A stretch of DNA of 64,000 nucleotides, taken from Variovorax sp. PMC12. Its GTDB lineage: Bacteria > Pseudomonadota > Gammaproteobacteria > Burkholderiales > Burkholderiaceae_C. Location: assembly GCF_003019815.1 (NCBI RefSeq), contig NZ_CP027773.1, positions 4,242,501-4,306,500 of the forward strand, given 5' to 3'. The notes beneath the pieces were generated by a model. The model searched no databases. It was not told the origin of the DNA and saw only the letters and a program-made list of their open reading frames with translations. A program made the translations under genes and the position numbers. This document shows, piece by piece, positions 62,199 through 64,000 of this stretch (position 1 is its first letter; each line of letters begins with the position of its first letter).

Positions 62199-64000
62199 AT
62201 GTCCGATGCGCTGCTGACCGTCCCACCGAGGCGATGGGCGCTCATCGCGTTCGCTCGCCTGCGCTCGCTGTGGCAGCGCTGGTTCCTGTGGCTGCTGCTG
62301 GCGGTGCTGGTGTCGGCGCTGCTGGTCACGGTGGTGTGGCTCGCGGGCCGGCACGAGGTCGAACAGGTGCAGGCCTCGCTCGACCGCGACACCGCCGACG
62401 CCGTGTCCGACCTGCGCAGCGGCTTCCAGCGCAACGCGCAGAGCCTGCGCGCCACGCAGGCCCCGGGCGCCAACCTGGGGCAGTGGAGCGACATCGCCGC
62501 CTCGCTGCTGCGCGAGCACCGCGAGTGGCTGCGGCTCGAATGGCGCGACGCCGCGCTGCGCCCGCTGCAGGCCGTCAACACGCCCTACCGCATGCGCATC
62601 CTCGACGAGGCCAGCCGCGGGCCCGAGCAGTCCGACGTCACGCTGGCCTGCGCGGCCGCGCGCAAGCTGGGCGCGTCGGCCTACTCGCCGAGCCACTACG
62701 TGCCGGTGGCGGGCGGCGGCGGCGTCGAGGTGATGGAGCTGTGCGTGCCGATCGACGCGGGCGGCTACCTCGTGGCCAGCTACTCGCTGCGCGACGCGCT
62801 GATCGAGCTGGTCGGCCCCACGCTCACGCGCGGGCAGGAAGTGGCATTCACCGAGGCCGACGGCACGCGGCTGGTGGCGCTGGGCACCTCGCGGCGCACC
62901 GGCACGCGCGTGTTCACCTCGCAGCAGCTCATCGACCTGCCGGGCACCTCGCTGATGCTGCGCGTGGACGGCTGGCGCGCGGCGCCAGACCTGTTCCCGA
63001 ACATGCTCACCGCGCTGGTCACGGCCATCTCGATCGCGCTGGTGTCGGTGCTGGTGCTGCTGGCGCGCGACACCCGCCGCCGCCTGCGCGCCGAACGCGA
63101 CCTGGCGGACGCGCTGGCCTTTCGCAAGGCGATGGAAGACTCGGTCATCACCGGCTTGCGCGCGCGCGACCTGCAGGGCCGCATCACCTATGTGAACCCG
63201 GCCTTCTGCGAGATGGTGGGCTTCACGCCCGAAGAACTCATGGCCGGCAACGCGGAGGCGCCCGACGCGCCCTACTGGCCCACGGAACTGGCGCACGAAT
63301 ACCAGCAGCGCCAGGCGCGGCGTCTGGCGGGCGGCATGCCGCCGCGCGAGGGCTTCGAGTCGGTCTTCATGCGCAAGGACGGCACGCGTTTTCCGGTGCT
63401 GATCTTCGAGGCGCCGCTCATCAACGCCCACAAGGTGCAGACCGGCTGGATGAGCGCCTTCATCGACGTGAGCGAGCAGCGCCGCATCGAGGAGCTGTCG
63501 CGCGCCAGCCAGGAGCGCCTGCAGGCCAGCGCGCGCCTGGCCACGGTGGGCGAGATGGCGTCGCTGCTGAGCCACGAGCTCACGCAGCCGCTGGCCGCCA
63601 TTGCCAGCTATGCCAGCGGCTCGCTCAACCTGCTCGGCCCGCATGCGCGCGGCGACCAGGGCGAAGTGGCGATGGCGGTGAGGCGCATCGCCGAGCAGGC
63701 CGACCGCGCCGGCCAGGTGATCCGCAGCGTGCACGACTTCGTGCGCCGGCGCGACCGCACGCGCGAGCCGGTCGCGCCGCAGGCGCTGATCGACGCGGTG
63801 CTGCCGCTGGTGCGGCTGCAGGCGCGCAAGCTCGGCGTGAGCATCGAGGTGGTGTTCGAAGACCGCCTGCCAGCGGCCATGTGCGACCGCACGCTGGTCG
63901 AGCAGGTGCTGCTGAACCTCGCGCGCAACGCGATGCAGGCCATGGACAGCCCCGACAACGTCGGCAGCCGCGTGCTGCGCCTGCGCGTGTCGCGCGCGGC
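62199..64000 (+). CDS. PAS-domain sensor histidine kinase, 3' end cut by window
   Basis: At least 600 residues, continuing past the window. An N-terminal transmembrane helix (about 27-50), a periplasmic sensor (about 50-265), a second helix (about 268-290), and a PAS domain (about 305-435; MEDSVITGLRARDLQGRI, NPAFCEMVGFTPEELM) precede the kinase core. The phosphoacceptor is His459 in LLSHELTQPLAAIASY, and the N-box NLARNAMQAM lies at about 573-582. The layout resembles FixL/DctB-type kinases. No response regulator is seen inside the window; one may follow. The ATG starts 2 nt after the amidase stop. Confidence 0.92.
   Translation, partial: MSDALLTVPPRRWALIAFARLRSLWQRWFLWLLLAVLVSALLVTVVWLAGRHEVEQVQASLDRDTADAVSDLRSGFQRNAQSLRATQAPGANLGQWSDIAASLLREHREWLRLEWRDAALRPLQAVNTPYRMRILDEASRGPEQSDVTLACAAARKLGASAYSPSHYVPVAGGGGVEVMELCVPIDAGGYLVASYSLRDALIELVGPTLTRGQEVAFTEADGTRLVALGTSRRTGTRVFTSQQLIDLPGTSLMLRVDGWRAAPDLFPNMLTALVTAISIALVSVLVLLARDTRRRLRAERDLADALAFRKAMEDSVITGLRARDLQGRITYVNPAFCEMVGFTPEELMAGNAEAPDAPYWPTELAHEYQQRQARRLAGGMPPREGFESVFMRKDGTRFPVLIFEAPLINAHKVQTGWMSAFIDVSEQRRIEELSRASQERLQASARLATVGEMASLLSHELTQPLAAIASYASGSLNLLGPHARGDQGEVAMAVRRIAEQADRAGQVIRSVHDFVRRRDRTREPVAPQALIDAVLPLVRLQARKLGVSIEVVFEDRLPAAMCDRTLVEQVLLNLARNAMQAMDSPDNVGSRVLRLRVSRA

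Overview
The window is high-GC (mostly about 65%) bacterial chromosome with dense, frequently overlapping genes. Gene content (Type IV pilus minor-pilin operons, two TerC-type membrane proteins, type 2 argC, a DUF3717/DUF1289 protein, an ECF41 sigma factor, YhdP next to glnE) and codon style fit a betaproteobacterium of the order Burkholderiales, most likely Comamonadaceae and close to Variovorax. This is inference from gene content. No phage, insertion sequence, CRISPR array, tRNA or rRNA gene was seen.

Layout. (1) 1-7719: a catabolic locus. A leftward operon holds an RraA-like aldolase, a split UxaA-type dehydratase, a polar-amino-acid-type ABC importer and an enolase-superfamily enzyme cut by the window edge. 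It is divergent from an SDR dehydrogenase and an IclR regulator, with repeated ATTTCA-type palindromes between them. (2) 7783-12519: a membrane protein, argC, sucCD with a terminator, and a first TerC protein. (3) 12546-17209: a signalling block of PP2C phosphatase, FHA protein, CHASE2 adenylate cyclase and class II cyclic-nucleotide phosphodiesterase. It runs directly into (4) 17261-36222, a Type IV pilus island: a sigma-54-type promoter, two tandem major-type pilins, a membrane phosphoethanolamine-transferase-like enzyme coupled to the second pilin, and two complete divergent minor-pilin/PilY1 operons. One PilY1 carries an inserted PA14 domain; the other shows an internal composition break. 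(5) 36229-44067: housekeeping genes (moaC, BepA-like M48 protease, purB, YaeQ, GST) and a second TerC gene preceded by a yybP-ykoY (manganese) riboswitch. (6) 44185-49697: a five-gene lipid-modification operon (FAD oxidoreductase, DUF1365, cyclopropane-synthase-like methyltransferase, MFS carrier, SDR). (7) 49991-53125: a periplasmic glutathione peroxidase, a di-iron ferritin-like protein, and an ECF41 sigma factor with its carboxymuconolactone-decarboxylase partner; each of the last two has a perfect ECF41 promoter. (8) 53130-64000: rlpA and glnE leftward, yhdP, a Nit1-type amidase and a PAS sensor kinase (cut by the window end) rightward.

How the parts may work together. The cyclase and phosphodiesterase could set a local cyclic AMP level, and the phosphatase and FHA protein could read phosphorylation; both lie just upstream of pilA, so the block may control pili. 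The two minor-pilin/PilY1 sets could prime or tip the same pilus with different adhesins, and the transferase may decorate the pilins. Regions 6 and 7 both look like envelope or oxidative stress functions. The strongest non-coding calls are the riboswitch at 40272-40408, the ECF41 promoters at 51642 and 52588, and the -24/-12 promoter at 17341.
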